Part shown: piece after piece, positions 33,801 to 41,900 of the stretch
Position numbering within the stretch: the stretch's first letter is position 1
How the letters are laid out: each line of letters starts with the position of its first letter
Virus record (IMG/VR): IMGVR_UViG_3300034200_000772
Coordinates: 1 to 42,392 of that record
Reading direction: 5' to 3' (one strand)
Length of the DNA stretch: 42,392 bases
Source of the DNA: a virus
Notes under the pieces: generated by a model
Database searches by the model: none
The model's input: the letters and a program-made list of their open reading frames with translations, nothing else
Told to the model about the DNA's origin: nothing
Made by a program: the position numbers and the translations under genes

Positions 33801-34476
33801 GTTCGTGAAGAACCTCGACCTCCCCGGCCTGAGCGTGCTGAACCTGCTGTCCACCGCGAAGACCGGCGGCGAGTTCGACGCCAACGCATCAATCGTCAGC
33901 ACGATCCAGAACGTGGGCCAACAGCTGGCACCCCACCTGCGGTCGGGCATCGAGCTTCTCACGCAGCAGGACATGCACACCAAGCGGAAGCTCGGCGAGG
34001 TGCCCAGCGAACTCGACACCATCATCGGTGCGGCCACTGGCAACGAGGACTTCCGGCTGCCCAGCGCGGTCAACTCAGCCGTGGACATTGCGGCTCCCGG
34101 TGCCAGCCGGGTACTCAGTCTCGGTCGCCAGATCGCAGACCCGAGGATCGAGAACGTGGGCGAACGTGTCGGGCAGGCTCTCTTCAATCAGGTGAGCCCC
34201 GTGCGATTCGGGCTGGTAGACGAGAAGCGCCAGAGGAACGACGCCATCCGACAGCTGGATGAGGAGCTAGGCCGCACGCCCCAAGCTCGCACCATGGAGA
34301 TCACCTCCATCGCCAAGGATGACTTCGACAAGCTCACGCCCGAGATGCAGAAGTACTACCTGTTGCGGCAGCAGCTTCAGAAGAAGAACCGGGCCGAGTC
34401 GAAGAAGCGGGAAGACGCCCAGAAGCGGGCCGCTCGGTTCAGCGGGTTCTCTGCTCAGTCGGCACTGTTGCAGTAG
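30820..34476 (+). CDS. Very large internal virion / ejection protein
   Basis: A 1218-residue protein with GAGGGGG upstream. The N-terminal 130 residues (with LLWGLDTPGAVI and ATDIVLDPLTWLGG) resemble the opening of large proteins of many podoviruses and of polyvalent mobile-element proteins. The middle is helical. The region around residues 835-965 (NPFGVRG, NAIYKTGEALGDYTDSLNRMAGY split over helices, LRDRWMPFYAYSSR) has the aromatic-rich membrane-proximal look of the same family. There is no catalytic motif. It ends the rightward structural block and is likely injected with the DNA, helping form the trans-envelope channel. The family is not named with certainty. Confidence 0.6.
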   Translation: MSLTGTPSFLGQRTADLPAISQAEEDSLLAKLGRQGGQFVSDLLWGLDTPGAVIRSGIDYLQDGKWNNPLDADQRVSGEQLLDNAGVPAGTARWLGGAATDIVLDPLTWLGGPMTALTKGGRAAKAIGTLDEAAEVASRKLQDAAIAGRTPIAGRAQRTLDAMDSNIEDYIEHSARPLVGQRVAMRQQTLEDLMQGKDQKTFDALNAFLEKKGWKYDDIKGEKLGKSFGVAGTPIAFDPLGSAAGERLAAGMDRVGESIRWSKPGLVAHSIFNKAVGGQTDAITQAAATRINAAAEVGESRGRVAAADMAHDLTNAKIDDAVAQRTGISAVFSPEAADAMDRYIEGVAATANDIDFVNSTPGVKAFIDKWGAQAPDILRRSEEMGLRAHQLDHAFGAKYRPYQMESLLERAAGGKKGKTALFDMATGDMLKRKKSLQLPGGIDQLRALSQDPRFVGLGDAFQEDRVAQELFDEINNFAGGQYYQTPAGQAVAQRQQQILQGVQAFPPGARRPLKPGVHGPVIGTPQQSGLGAYKSGPYTKGKARQLAKFLHDLDVVKDAQGNITSGPVFGNNPLEAVARYTVGRERAIDTADAVIDTIASRLVQGTAGGMQGGKHISAKNALARAGMRSPLDPATNIRGGAAQQLRERIAAKLTKTTGQTVNPDTIDLAHYAISEDAINSLTRMHDFYAQPKAVEGLSQYLDQYTKVFKAQVLTWPSRFTRDSMSGFVSNSIEAGPAAALEGTMQAASLLEGKYDKVMPYIRRMPLYSHYTTNEEALKQFLLDSAEAKILRGGSITDVMAGDRSAASIQKLLPGQTPQSIVGSINYDPTRSWGTALNPFGVRGVAGRKDTTNAIYKTGEALGDYTDSLNRMAGYMALLQSGVSPQEAARRMGAAHVLYDNLSTVERQLRDRWMPFYAYSSRIGKYVVERMAERPGGPYGQMLKLVDKAQQTDDDTYVPQTMREQTGFAIPKELGAFTEAMGLGNVAEPNPGVRRFVKNLDLPGLSVLNLLSTAKTGGEFDANASIVSTIQNVGQQLAPHLRSGIELLTQQDMHTKRKLGEVPSELDTIIGAATGNEDFRLPSAVNSAVDIAAPGASRVLSLGRQIADPRIENVGERVGQALFNQVSPVRFGLVDEKRQRNDAIRQLDEELGRTPQARTMEITSIAKDDFDKLTPEMQKYYLLRQQLQKKNRAESKKREDAQKRAARFSGFSAQSALLQ

Positions 34477-34883
34477 GCCAGCGATCCCTCTCATGGGATG
34501 GCTCTGGCTCTGGCACTGTAGACAATCACATCAGGGAAAGCTGGGGTTACCAGCCGGTTAAGCCATCGGTTGCCTTTTGGGGCAGAGCGTTGGCAAGCGA
34601 TGTCGTTTCTCCCTCGGGCCGTGGCCGTCTGGTCTTTCCCATCGCTGGGTCACAGTGTTTGGCAACAGAGCCTGTGGTGGATGTATGACCGTCATCCGGT
34701 AGCTACGAGTGTTGCCCTGTCACTGCTAGCAGGGTCGCTCGTAGGTGCCGCCCGGCCCCGCCCCCTTTTCGTAGCTTCTGCCCAAGGGATGCCGTTGGCA
34801 TGCGTCGGGCGAGAGAGTGCAGGCGGTGCCTTACGCCATACATTCTCAACCCGCCGTCAATGGTTGGCCGAAGTTTTCTCCAC
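34477..34883. other. Long gap between structural block and integrase
   Basis: A 407-nt convergent region with no gene I can support firmly. Directly after the structural stop, 34477-34508 can form a two-part hairpin (GCCAG...CTGGC enclosing ATCCC...GGGAT) but lacks a T-tract. A further stem-loop lies at 34703-34744. A 120-codon frame (34570-34932, TTG start or ATG 34600) crosses it and ends inside the integrase gene. It contains one hydrophobic segment (VALSLLAGSLVGA) but has no clear ribosome site, so it is at best a candidate small membrane protein. Composition is slightly less GC-rich than in the genes on either side. Confidence 0.5.
34703..34744 (+). other. Two-tier stem-loop in the convergent gap
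   Basis: CTACGAG (34703-34709) pairs perfectly with CTCGTAG (34738-34744), and inside it CCCTG (34715-34719) pairs with CAGGG (34730-34734) around a 10-nt loop. There is no T-tract on either side. It could be part of a bidirectional termination region, a small structured RNA or a protein-binding site near the integrase 3' end. Confidence 0.4.
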
Positions 34884-35835
34884 TCAATCCAACAGCGGGG
34901 CAGACGGCATCTGCTCGATCATCTGCGTGTAGTCACAGTAGTGCTTCTCGAAAAGGCCCTGCGTCCGGTGACCAAGTACTTTGGCACCTGCGCCTTTCTC
35001 TAGCATCTCTGCGTGAGTGGCTGCCGCACGCCTAAGCCATTGCGAGCGGCCTTCCTTCAGGCCCAACCTTACGAAGCACTTCTTAATGTTGGCGAAGGCC
35101 CACCGCCTGCTGACCGCCCAGCTGAATACGGTGCCATCTGGCGACATCTCAACCAGCTGATCGAGCAGCTGGCTGGTGCGGGCCGACACCCGTCGGATCA
35201 CGGGCTGCCCGGTCTTCGAGGCCGTGAACGCCACGCCGCCCGGCACCACCGACTCGGCCCGAAGAGCGTATCCATCGGTGAACCGGCATGCAGACTCGTA
35301 GCACAGCCTTGTCCATGCCTCCATCCACAGTCCGACCGGGCATTTCGATTTCTTGAATACGCCTATTTCCCGAGAGAAATCGCATTGAGAAAAACTCTTG
35401 ACCGCCCTTGTACACTGATCACGAGTGAAAGCACGAACGACCTTGCGGGGCACTTTGACCTTCGGAAGATTGCGGAGCGGAGCAGAAATCATCCCCTCCT
35501 CGATTCCGAATTTCCAAATTGTGATTGCAGTCCGTCGCTCGCTGTGTACACTCCTTGGACTTAGACCTTGAGCCCTCATGGAGGAGAGCCAGTGCGAAAC
35601 GATTTCGCCATTGATGTTGTCTGCGGTGATCCCGGCAGCATCCATCTTTCGGGCCGTGCGGAGCACGTTCGCGGCGTAGCCCCGCGATATGTCCCGATGC
35701 TTGCAATAAGCATCAGCAACGAATAGCATCGTCCGACCAGCCCCTGTACGCTTGTTCACGCTGTGAGTCATTCGGCCCGACAGAGTACCGACAACTACGC
35801 AGCGGTCAATCGCCCGGTTCTCCCGAGTTAAAAAA

Positions 35836-36836
<1,001 letters not shown>

Positions 36837-36837
<1 letters not shown>

Positions 36838-37505
36838 TGAGTGAGCAGATTGAAGTGACCGACCTCGATGGTATCCCGTGCCGACGCGACCCGCGTCTCA
36901 AGCCGCAGACATCGCACCTTCCTGCGATGGAGTCCGAGTACACGGACTTGCTGTGCGCCGCCAAGTGCCGTGCCCGTGCTGCCTACAAGCAGATTCGCAA
37001 GAACGCGAAGGGCAACTACGGGATGTACGCCACGCTTGATGAGGTGCTCGATGCCGTGACCGAGGCGAACTGCCGGAACGGACTCGACCTCTCATCCAAG
37101 ACGGTGATCATCGGCGACGAGCAGTGGCAGGTTTCTACCCTCCGCCACGAGAGCGGTCAGTTCGAGCGGTCGGCCTGCCGTCTCGCCGAGCGCCAGCCGC
37201 AGAAGATGCTCGCCGAGACGACTTACTTCCGCCGGAAGCACTACGCGGAACTCTGCGGCGTTGCTGCGGATAGCGATCTCGATGGCGAGGGGCTCAAGGG
37301 GCCGACGCCGAAGGGCACCCCGGCGCTCGGGCTCGCCCGCTCTGCACTGCGTGGTGCGAAGAGCGACCACGACCGTGATCAGGTGCTCGCCCGTGCTGCC
37401 CTGTCTGTCGCCTCTGGCCGGATGACAGAGGACGACCTGCTCGTTCTCAAGGCCGAGCGAGAGGAGATGTCGCCTACGAAGAAGGAGGTGGCGGGTGCTG
37501 ACTGA
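36837..37505 (+). CDS. ERF-family single-strand annealing protein
   Basis: A 222-residue protein coupled to the exonuclease by TGATG. Residues 45-125 fit the ERF superfamily: KNAKGNYGMYATLDEVLDAV is the usual K/N..Y..LD.V...V opening (split here by the family's Tyr), followed by a C-terminal side with 'GLDLSS' and 'WQVSTLRHESGQ', the 'L.H.SGE' motif of the family. It would anneal ssDNA exposed by the upstream exonuclease, as in phage recombination pairs such as Red. The region after residue 150 is Ala/Arg/Asp-rich and probably disordered. A longer Lys-rich tail follows. Confidence 0.75.
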
Positions 37506-37968
37506 TCAGCAGCTGGCAGAGATCGAGGAGCGGGCGAGCAACCTCTTCCTCGAATCCCTGCCGCAGATCGTCAACGTCGATGTGCCCGCACTCATCACCG
37601 AGGTCAAGGCACTTCAGTCAATGGTGTTCGTCAAGCAGTTTCTGTCACTTCATGGAGGAGAAGCAGATGGTAGCGTCAGTGATCAGCCACACCGAGCGAC
37701 TCAAGATGGGGGTGCAGCTGTACCTCACGGGGATTTCGTTCCGGGCGGCAGCCCAGCAGTCGGGCACGACCCCGGCGGTTCTGTACGATCACCTGCGGGG
37801 GACGAATCAGATTCGCCGGATCGGCAAGGCGTGGAACAAGCAGCCCGACCCCACAGAAAGCGAAATCCGCGAAAGGGCCGAGGAGATTCGGGCCGGGTGG
37901 TCACCAGAAGAGGCAAGCCGAAGGTGGGTCGGAAGAACCCACGGTCGGGTGATCGAAGTCAGGAATGA
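37495..37968 (+). CDS. Small acidic protein with doubtful C-terminal extension
   Basis: Starts at GTG 37495, overlapping the ERF gene by 11 nt, with GAAGGAGG upstream. Residues 1-50 (MLTDQQLAEIEERASN, VPALITEVKALQ) look like the helical start of small phage proteins of the 'LTDEELAAIE' type. After about codon 55 the sequence becomes Gly/Pro/Arg/Asp low-complexity and runs in a different frame over the next gene for about 300 nt, which looks like out-of-frame reading. Either the two genes truly overlap or a frameshift joins them. The first 50 residues are the trustworthy part. Confidence 0.4.
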   Translation: MLTDQQLAEIEERASNLFLESLPQIVNVDVPALITEVKALQSMVFVKQFLSLHGGEADGSVSDQPHRATQDGGAAVPHGDFVPGGSPAVGHDPGGSVRSPAGDESDSPDRQGVEQAARPHRKRNPRKGRGDSGRVVTRRGKPKVGRKNPRSGDRSQE

Positions 37969-37993
37969 CCGTCGCCGCGGGAGGGTTGCCTGA
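37667..37993 (+). CDS. Small helix-turn-helix DNA-binding protein
   Basis: A 108-residue product with GGAGGAG before ATG 37667, the preferred start; an earlier frame start at 37580 lacks support and reads Cys/Ser-rich. Residues 8-40 (ERLKMGVQLYLTGISF, AAAQQSGTTPAVLYDHL) form a homeodomain-like HTH of the type found in transposases and phage regulators. A second helix region (ESEIRERAEEIRAGWSPEEA) follows, then a basic tail. The ATG of the helicase follows immediately (stop 37993, ATG 37994). Likely a regulator or replication accessory; not assignable further. Confidence 0.6.
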   Translation: MVASVISHTERLKMGVQLYLTGISFRAAAQQSGTTPAVLYDHLRGTNQIRRIGKAWNKQPDPTESEIRERAEEIRAGWSPEEASRRWVGRTHGRVIEVRNDRRRGRVA

Positions 37994-39541
37994 ATGGTCG
38001 CCACCCGCGATCTCTTCAACGATCCGCGTCCGCAGCCCCGTGACTATCAGGTTCACGGGGTTGCGGGCCTGCTCGCCACGCTCAGGCAGCACGGCATCGC
38101 TGCGTGTGAGTCTGCCACCGGCACCGGCAAGACTCTCATGCAGGCCATGCTGTCGGAGCACTACGGCAGGACGCTGTTCGTCGCACCGCAGATCAACCTC
38201 ACGCACCAGCTGGCGGCGGGCGTCGAGGCGTACCGGCTGCGTGGGGTGGAGATCGAGCAGGAGATGAACTGGGCTTCCCCTAACGCCCAGCTGATCGCGG
38301 CCTCACTCGACACCCTGCTGACCGGCAACCGTGCCGAGAGGCTGGGCAAGTTCGATCTGGTGGTGGTGGACGAGATGCACTACGGCCTCGGCGAGCAGTG
38401 CCGTGCCATGCTCGACCGCTACCGTGCAGAGGGTGCCCATGTGTGCGGGTTCACCGCCACGCCCCACGTTCGGCCCGATGGCTCGACGCCTCTCCACTAC
38501 TACGGCCACTGCCCTGTGCAGTACGGCGTGGTGCCTGCCATCGCCCACGGCTGGCTCGTCCCGCTCAAGGCACGCCGGGTGGTGATGAAGGGGCTGGACT
38601 ATTCCAAGGTGCCAGTGTTCGGGGAGTTCGATCAGCAGTCCATCGAAAAGATTCTGCGGTCGGAGCAGGTGATCCAAGAGCAGGCCGCACTGGTCGCAGC
38701 GAACCACGACAAGCGCCGATCCGGTGCGGTGTACTGCTCCTCCATCGCCACGGCCGAGGCGTTCAGGGCGATGATCGAGATGCGGCACGGCATCAACTGC
38801 GCCCTCGTCCACTCGAAGATGCCCGCTGCCCAGAGGGCTGAGGAACTGAAGAGGTTCGAGTCGGGCGAGGCCACGCTGATTGCCAACGTCGCCGTGCTCC
38901 GCATGGGGTGGGACAGCCGACGGTGCACCGAGCTTCACATCCTGAAGCCGACCTCGTCCCTGCCCGCCTACATCCAGACAGTTGGTCGTGCCCTGCGTCC
39001 CAACCCCGAGGACGTTCGGCATCCGACCGAGTACCTCCGCAGGTTGGCGATCAAGAACGGGACGAAGCCCGAGGCTCTGATCATCGACTACACCGACACG
39101 ACTCGGCACCACCGGGTGTGCTCGGCCATCGACGTGATGCTGCCCCCGGCCAAGGTTCAGAAGTACCGGGAGAAGTTGCTGCGTCACGCCGAGGAGGAGG
39201 ATGTCACCGCCCTCGAACTCGACGCCGCCATCAAGGCAGAGGAGAAGCGTGAGCGGGATCGTGCGTTGGCCGAGCAGCTGGCCGAGAAGGAACGCCGCCG
39301 CCAGCTGGTGCTGGGCGTGACGTTCGACGCCCACACCATCGACCCATTCGCGAAGCCGACTGCTGCATCCCCCAGCCGCCGCGAGCCGCGGATGTTGTGG
39401 GGCCCATACAAGGGGCAGCCGATCCGCCTGATCCCGGCATCCGACCTGAAGCGAATCTTCAAGGGCATGCGCCGCACGCCCGGCAACGAGTGGCTGGTGA
39501 AGGCGATCAAGCGAGAGCTAGAGAAGGTGGCACGCCCATGA
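37994..39541 (+). CDS. SF2 DEAD/DEAH-box DNA helicase
   Basis: A 515-residue superfamily 2 helicase: RDYQ (residues 16-19), Walker A SATGTGKT (40-47), DEMH in place of DEAH (126-129), motif III TAT (154-156) and motif VI QTVGRALRP (about 328-336). This is the layout of phage helicases related to UvsW and RecG-like ATPases, which remodel branched or recombination intermediates. The C-terminus (about 470-490, GPYKGQPIRLIPASDL) resembles a DUF3820-type module found on various phage nucleases. The stop overlaps the next ATG (ATGA). Lacking motif details beyond these, substrate specificity is not known. Confidence 0.85.
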   Translation: MVATRDLFNDPRPQPRDYQVHGVAGLLATLRQHGIAACESATGTGKTLMQAMLSEHYGRTLFVAPQINLTHQLAAGVEAYRLRGVEIEQEMNWASPNAQLIAASLDTLLTGNRAERLGKFDLVVVDEMHYGLGEQCRAMLDRYRAEGAHVCGFTATPHVRPDGSTPLHYYGHCPVQYGVVPAIAHGWLVPLKARRVVMKGLDYSKVPVFGEFDQQSIEKILRSEQVIQEQAALVAANHDKRRSGAVYCSSIATAEAFRAMIEMRHGINCALVHSKMPAAQRAEELKRFESGEATLIANVAVLRMGWDSRRCTELHILKPTSSLPAYIQTVGRALRPNPEDVRHPTEYLRRLAIKNGTKPEALIIDYTDTTRHHRVCSAIDVMLPPAKVQKYREKLLRHAEEEDVTALELDAAIKAEEKRERDRALAEQLAEKERRRQLVLGVTFDAHTIDPFAKPTAASPSRREPRMLWGPYKGQPIRLIPASDLKRIFKGMRRTPGNEWLVKAIKRELEKVARP

Positions 39542-39855
39542 CGAGGAAGCGTGAGCACGAGGCGATGTTCGTCATCACCAAGAAGAATCGGTGGGTCTTG
39601 ACCGCCACGTTCCGGCATGGCGAAGAGGGCTCTCCGGTGGCCGCGAAGGACGGCATTGTGGATAAGGAGGCACCCTTCAAGTACCGGCTCGCCACGCTCA
39701 AGTGCAAGCGACCGTGCGTGCTCTTCAGCACGCCGCCTATCTGCGTCCTGAACACTCCCGAGGAGTGCTGGGCTCTCGCCCAGTGGATGATCGCCGCAAG
39801 CATGGCGATGCAGTCGGCCATCGACCGTCGCAAGCAGAAGCGGGGGGACGAATGA
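39538..39855 (+). CDS. Hypothetical protein between helicase and membrane peptide
   Basis: A 105-residue product starting at ATGA overlap with the helicase stop; an upstream frame start at 39397 would lie inside the helicase gene. The sequence contains a basic N-terminus, a conserved-looking beta segment and two Cys (RPCVLFSTPPIC). It ends in a Lys/Arg-rich tail whose last bases overlap the next gene. No family recognised. Confidence 0.6.
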   Translation: MTRKREHEAMFVITKKNRWVLTATFRHGEEGSPVAAKDGIVDKEAPFKYRLATLKCKRPCVLFSTPPICVLNTPEECWALAQWMIAASMAMQSAIDRRKQKRGDE

Positions 39856-39956
39856 TCACTCTGCTCACGGCCATCGGTCTTATCGCTGGCGTGGTCAACA
39901 CGATGTTGGCCGCGTGGTTCCTTTACTGCCTCGCCACCAAGGAGGGTGATGAATGA
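39852..39956 (+). CDS. 34-residue single-pass membrane peptide
   Basis: A tiny gene overlapping both neighbours by ATGA (39852-39855 and 39953-39956). Its product is essentially one hydrophobic segment (LLTAIGLIAGVVNTMLAAWFLY, residues about 4-25) followed by a short charged C-terminus (KEGDE). It is translated in frame with clean start/stop coupling, which supports a real gene. It may anchor a neighbouring complex or act as a small holin-like peptide; no family assigned. Confidence 0.55.
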   Translation: MITLLTAIGLIAGVVNTMLAAWFLYCLATKEGDE

Positions 39957-40684
39957 TTGGCTATCTGATCGTGGCTCTGCTCGCCGGTATCGTCGCAGCC
40001 GCGGCGATCACCATGTGTCCGCAGCTGGGCTCCGCAGAGGCGGAGTATCCGGTAGCCCACCCCGTCCGCAACTGCTGTTCGGAGTACCCGGAAACCCTGC
40101 GTGACATCCTCCAGCACCTGCCGCCAGCTGACGCCATGCGTGCCCGAGAGGATGACGACCTGATCACATGGGCCCACGAGGGGCACCACTTCGTGAACAG
40201 TCGCCTGAGCAATCCCCGCATGCGGGGCTTCTACCTGCTCGACTCCTACAGCTGGAGGTTCCCCATTCCGCAGCGGGCGAAGCTGATTCATGTGGCCGAG
40301 GCCGTGCCGAAGGAGCACCGCGGCCACGTCTACCGCACCTACCTGCTCGATGCCCAGAAGGATTGGAACGACATCGCCCTGTACCCGTTCGATGAGGCGC
40401 TCGCCTACTGGACGGGGGCCATGGTGCGGCAGGAGATCGAGCGTCCCGACCGGCAGGAGACTGAGCGGTACGGCGTCGAGCTTCTCGTCTACTCGATGTT
40501 CGCCACGCAGGAGATATGCCGCCGCGAGCCAGATGATTACCCGAAGCAGGAGCTTCAGGAGTTCCTCGACATGCTCGTCGCCCGCGGCAGGCTGATCTGC
40601 GTGGAGTTCGATGAGCAGCCCCACGCCGAAGCACTCGGGAATCTCGGCCGCAACGTGGAGGTGGTGGATGCCAAAGCCGAATAG
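39953..40684 (+). CDS. Membrane-anchored HExxH metallopeptidase-like protein
   Basis: A 243-residue protein with an N-terminal hydrophobic anchor or signal (residues 1-21), followed by a pair of Cys (41-42). Residues 75-79 are HEGHH, the HExxH zinc motif of metallopeptidases, in the context ITWAHEGHHFVNSRL. A downstream DEALAYW (Glu148) could provide the third zinc ligand as in gluzincins. The rest is helical. It is placed between a membrane peptide and an HNH nuclease in an ATGA-coupled run. It could cleave envelope or host proteins; the motif is seen, but activity is inferred. Confidence 0.65.
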   Translation: MIGYLIVALLAGIVAAAAITMCPQLGSAEAEYPVAHPVRNCCSEYPETLRDILQHLPPADAMRAREDDDLITWAHEGHHFVNSRLSNPRMRGFYLLDSYSWRFPIPQRAKLIHVAEAVPKEHRGHVYRTYLLDAQKDWNDIALYPFDEALAYWTGAMVRQEIERPDRQETERYGVELLVYSMFATQEICRREPDDYPKQELQEFLDMLVARGRLICVEFDEQPHAEALGNLGRNVEVVDAKAE

Positions 40685-41033
40685 GCAGCTGGCCGAGTAC
40701 GCCGAAACCCACGACCGCTGTGCCGTGTGCTACTGGCGCAGGGGCAGGCCGGGCAGGCGGATGGAGGTGCACCACATTCAGGGTCGCCGGGGCAAGACGC
40801 CTCACGATCCCCGCGGGCTGATCCTGCTGTGCGATGAGTGCCACTACGGTGTTCATTCGGGTGGCGGCAAGAGCCTCACGATCTGCGAGATCATGGGTGC
40901 GAAGGAGCAGGAAGATGGCAGCGTGGATCAGGTCTACCTAGCTGGCATGCGGATGAAGAAGGGCATGCCGTGCGACCCGTGCGACGTTCCCGATTGGGCT
41001 CGTGCCGAAAGAATCGATAACCGTCACCGATAA
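40668..41033 (+). CDS. HNH endonuclease
   Basis: A 121-residue product; ATG 40668 has GGAGG upstream, and the frame open from 40611 lies inside the previous gene. Motif: Cys18-x-x-Cys21, His35-His36 (EVHHI), Cys55-x-x-Cys58, His59 and His63. The Asn usually found before the LxxLC strand is Gly50, so the fold is present but the canonical HNH triad is altered. HNH proteins nick or cut DNA; in phages they can be homing or packaging-associated nucleases. The stop is 30 nt before the next gene. Confidence 0.75.
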   Translation: MPKPNRQLAEYAETHDRCAVCYWRRGRPGRRMEVHHIQGRRGKTPHDPRGLILLCDECHYGVHSGGGKSLTICEIMGAKEQEDGSVDQVYLAGMRMKKGMPCDPCDVPDWARAERIDNRHR

Positions 41034-41063
41034 AACCATTGACACGACAGGGAGAATAAGAGC

Positions 41064-41453
41064 ATGTCCATCCACAGCAGAAACAAGGGTGCCGCAGGCG
41101 AGAGAGAACTCGCAGAGAAGTTCGAGCACATGGGCTACACCGCCCGCCGCTCGCAGCAGTACTGCGGTGCCAACTCCGACAGTGATATCACCGTCGAGGA
41201 GTTGCCGTCGCTCCTGATCGAGAGCAAGAGAGTCGAGCGGCTGAACCTGCACGAGGCCATGGTCAAGGCTGCGTCGGACGCCGCCCCCCACCTGAAGACT
41301 CCCGTGGTTTGCCACCGCCGCAACGGTGCCGAGTGGCTGCTCACGATCCGACTCAAAGACCTTCATGTGTTTGTGGAGCGGGTGACCAGAGGCATGGCAA
41401 GGAGGGCGCATGGACGTGCTGACGCCACGGGGCCAGCAGACGCTCAAGGATGA
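41064..41453 (+). CDS. Hjc-like PDDEXK Holliday junction resolvase
   Basis: A 129-residue protein with a GGGAGAATAAGAG ribosome-site region. It opens NKGAAGERELAEKF (catalytic Glu in GERE), followed by SDSDI (Asp) and IESKRVERLNL (Glu-x-Lys), the layout of the archaeal-type Hjc fold used by phage recombination resolvases. The remainder contains HRRNGAEWLLTI and a C-terminal helix. The C-terminal 15 residues (RRAHGRADATGPADAQG) are in DNA shared with the next gene. It would resolve recombination or replication junctions together with the ERF/exonuclease pair. Confidence 0.7.
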   Translation: MSIHSRNKGAAGERELAEKFEHMGYTARRSQQYCGANSDSDITVEELPSLLIESKRVERLNLHEAMVKAASDAAPHLKTPVVCHRRNGAEWLLTIRLKDLHVFVERVTRGMARRAHGRADATGPADAQG

Positions 41454-41898
41454 GCAGTCTGCCGCCAAGATATTCGAGGAGAGCACCGGCCTGTCCTACG
41501 TTCGCACGCCCGACGACCAGCCCGCCAAGGTGGACGCCGTGATCGTGGACAAGGGCAGGATCGTGGCGGTGGTGGAAACCAAGTGCCGCTACGGGGTGGA
41601 TCGCAAGACGCTGCGAGAGAAGTGGAGCGACGAGTGGCTGGTCACGATGGAGAAGGTCGAGAGTGCGAAGGACGCAGCTGCCCTGCTGGCCGTGCCGCTC
41701 TACGGATTCCTGTTCCTCGTGGACGAGGGGGTGCTGCTGACCAAGCAGCTGGCCGACGCCACCGGGCAGTACTCGTGCAAGATGCGGCTCGACAACACGA
41801 GCACGCAGAGAACCGTTAACGGAGGGAGCATCGTCAGATGCAACGCATTCATCGATATGACTGCGGCGAAAGAGTGGAAGCGTAGCGAGGAGAATTGA
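41410..41898 (+). CDS. PDDEXK-type nuclease
   Basis: A 162-residue protein overlapping the resolvase by 44 nt, with GCAAGGAGG upstream. The core (about residues 12-60) shows a helical Glu-bearing start (AKIFEE), VDAVIVD (Asp) and VVETKCRY (Glu-x-Lys), the PDDEXK nuclease signature. A C-terminal helical and strand region containing LRCNAF-like segments follows. No restriction-specific domain is evident. It may act on recombination intermediates or as a small restriction-like nuclease. Confidence 0.65.
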   Translation: MDVLTPRGQQTLKDEQSAAKIFEESTGLSYVRTPDDQPAKVDAVIVDKGRIVAVVETKCRYGVDRKTLREKWSDEWLVTMEKVESAKDAAALLAVPLYGFLFLVDEGVLLTKQLADATGQYSCKMRLDNTSTQRTVNGGSIVRCNAFIDMTAAKEWKRSEEN

Positions 41899-41900
41899 TC

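Noticed and set aside
34570-34932. 120-codon plus-strand frame in the gap before the integrase
   Set aside because: TTG start or internal ATG without a clear ribosome site, and it overlaps the integrase 3' end. One hydrophobic segment is not enough to call it a gene; it is mentioned in the gap entry.
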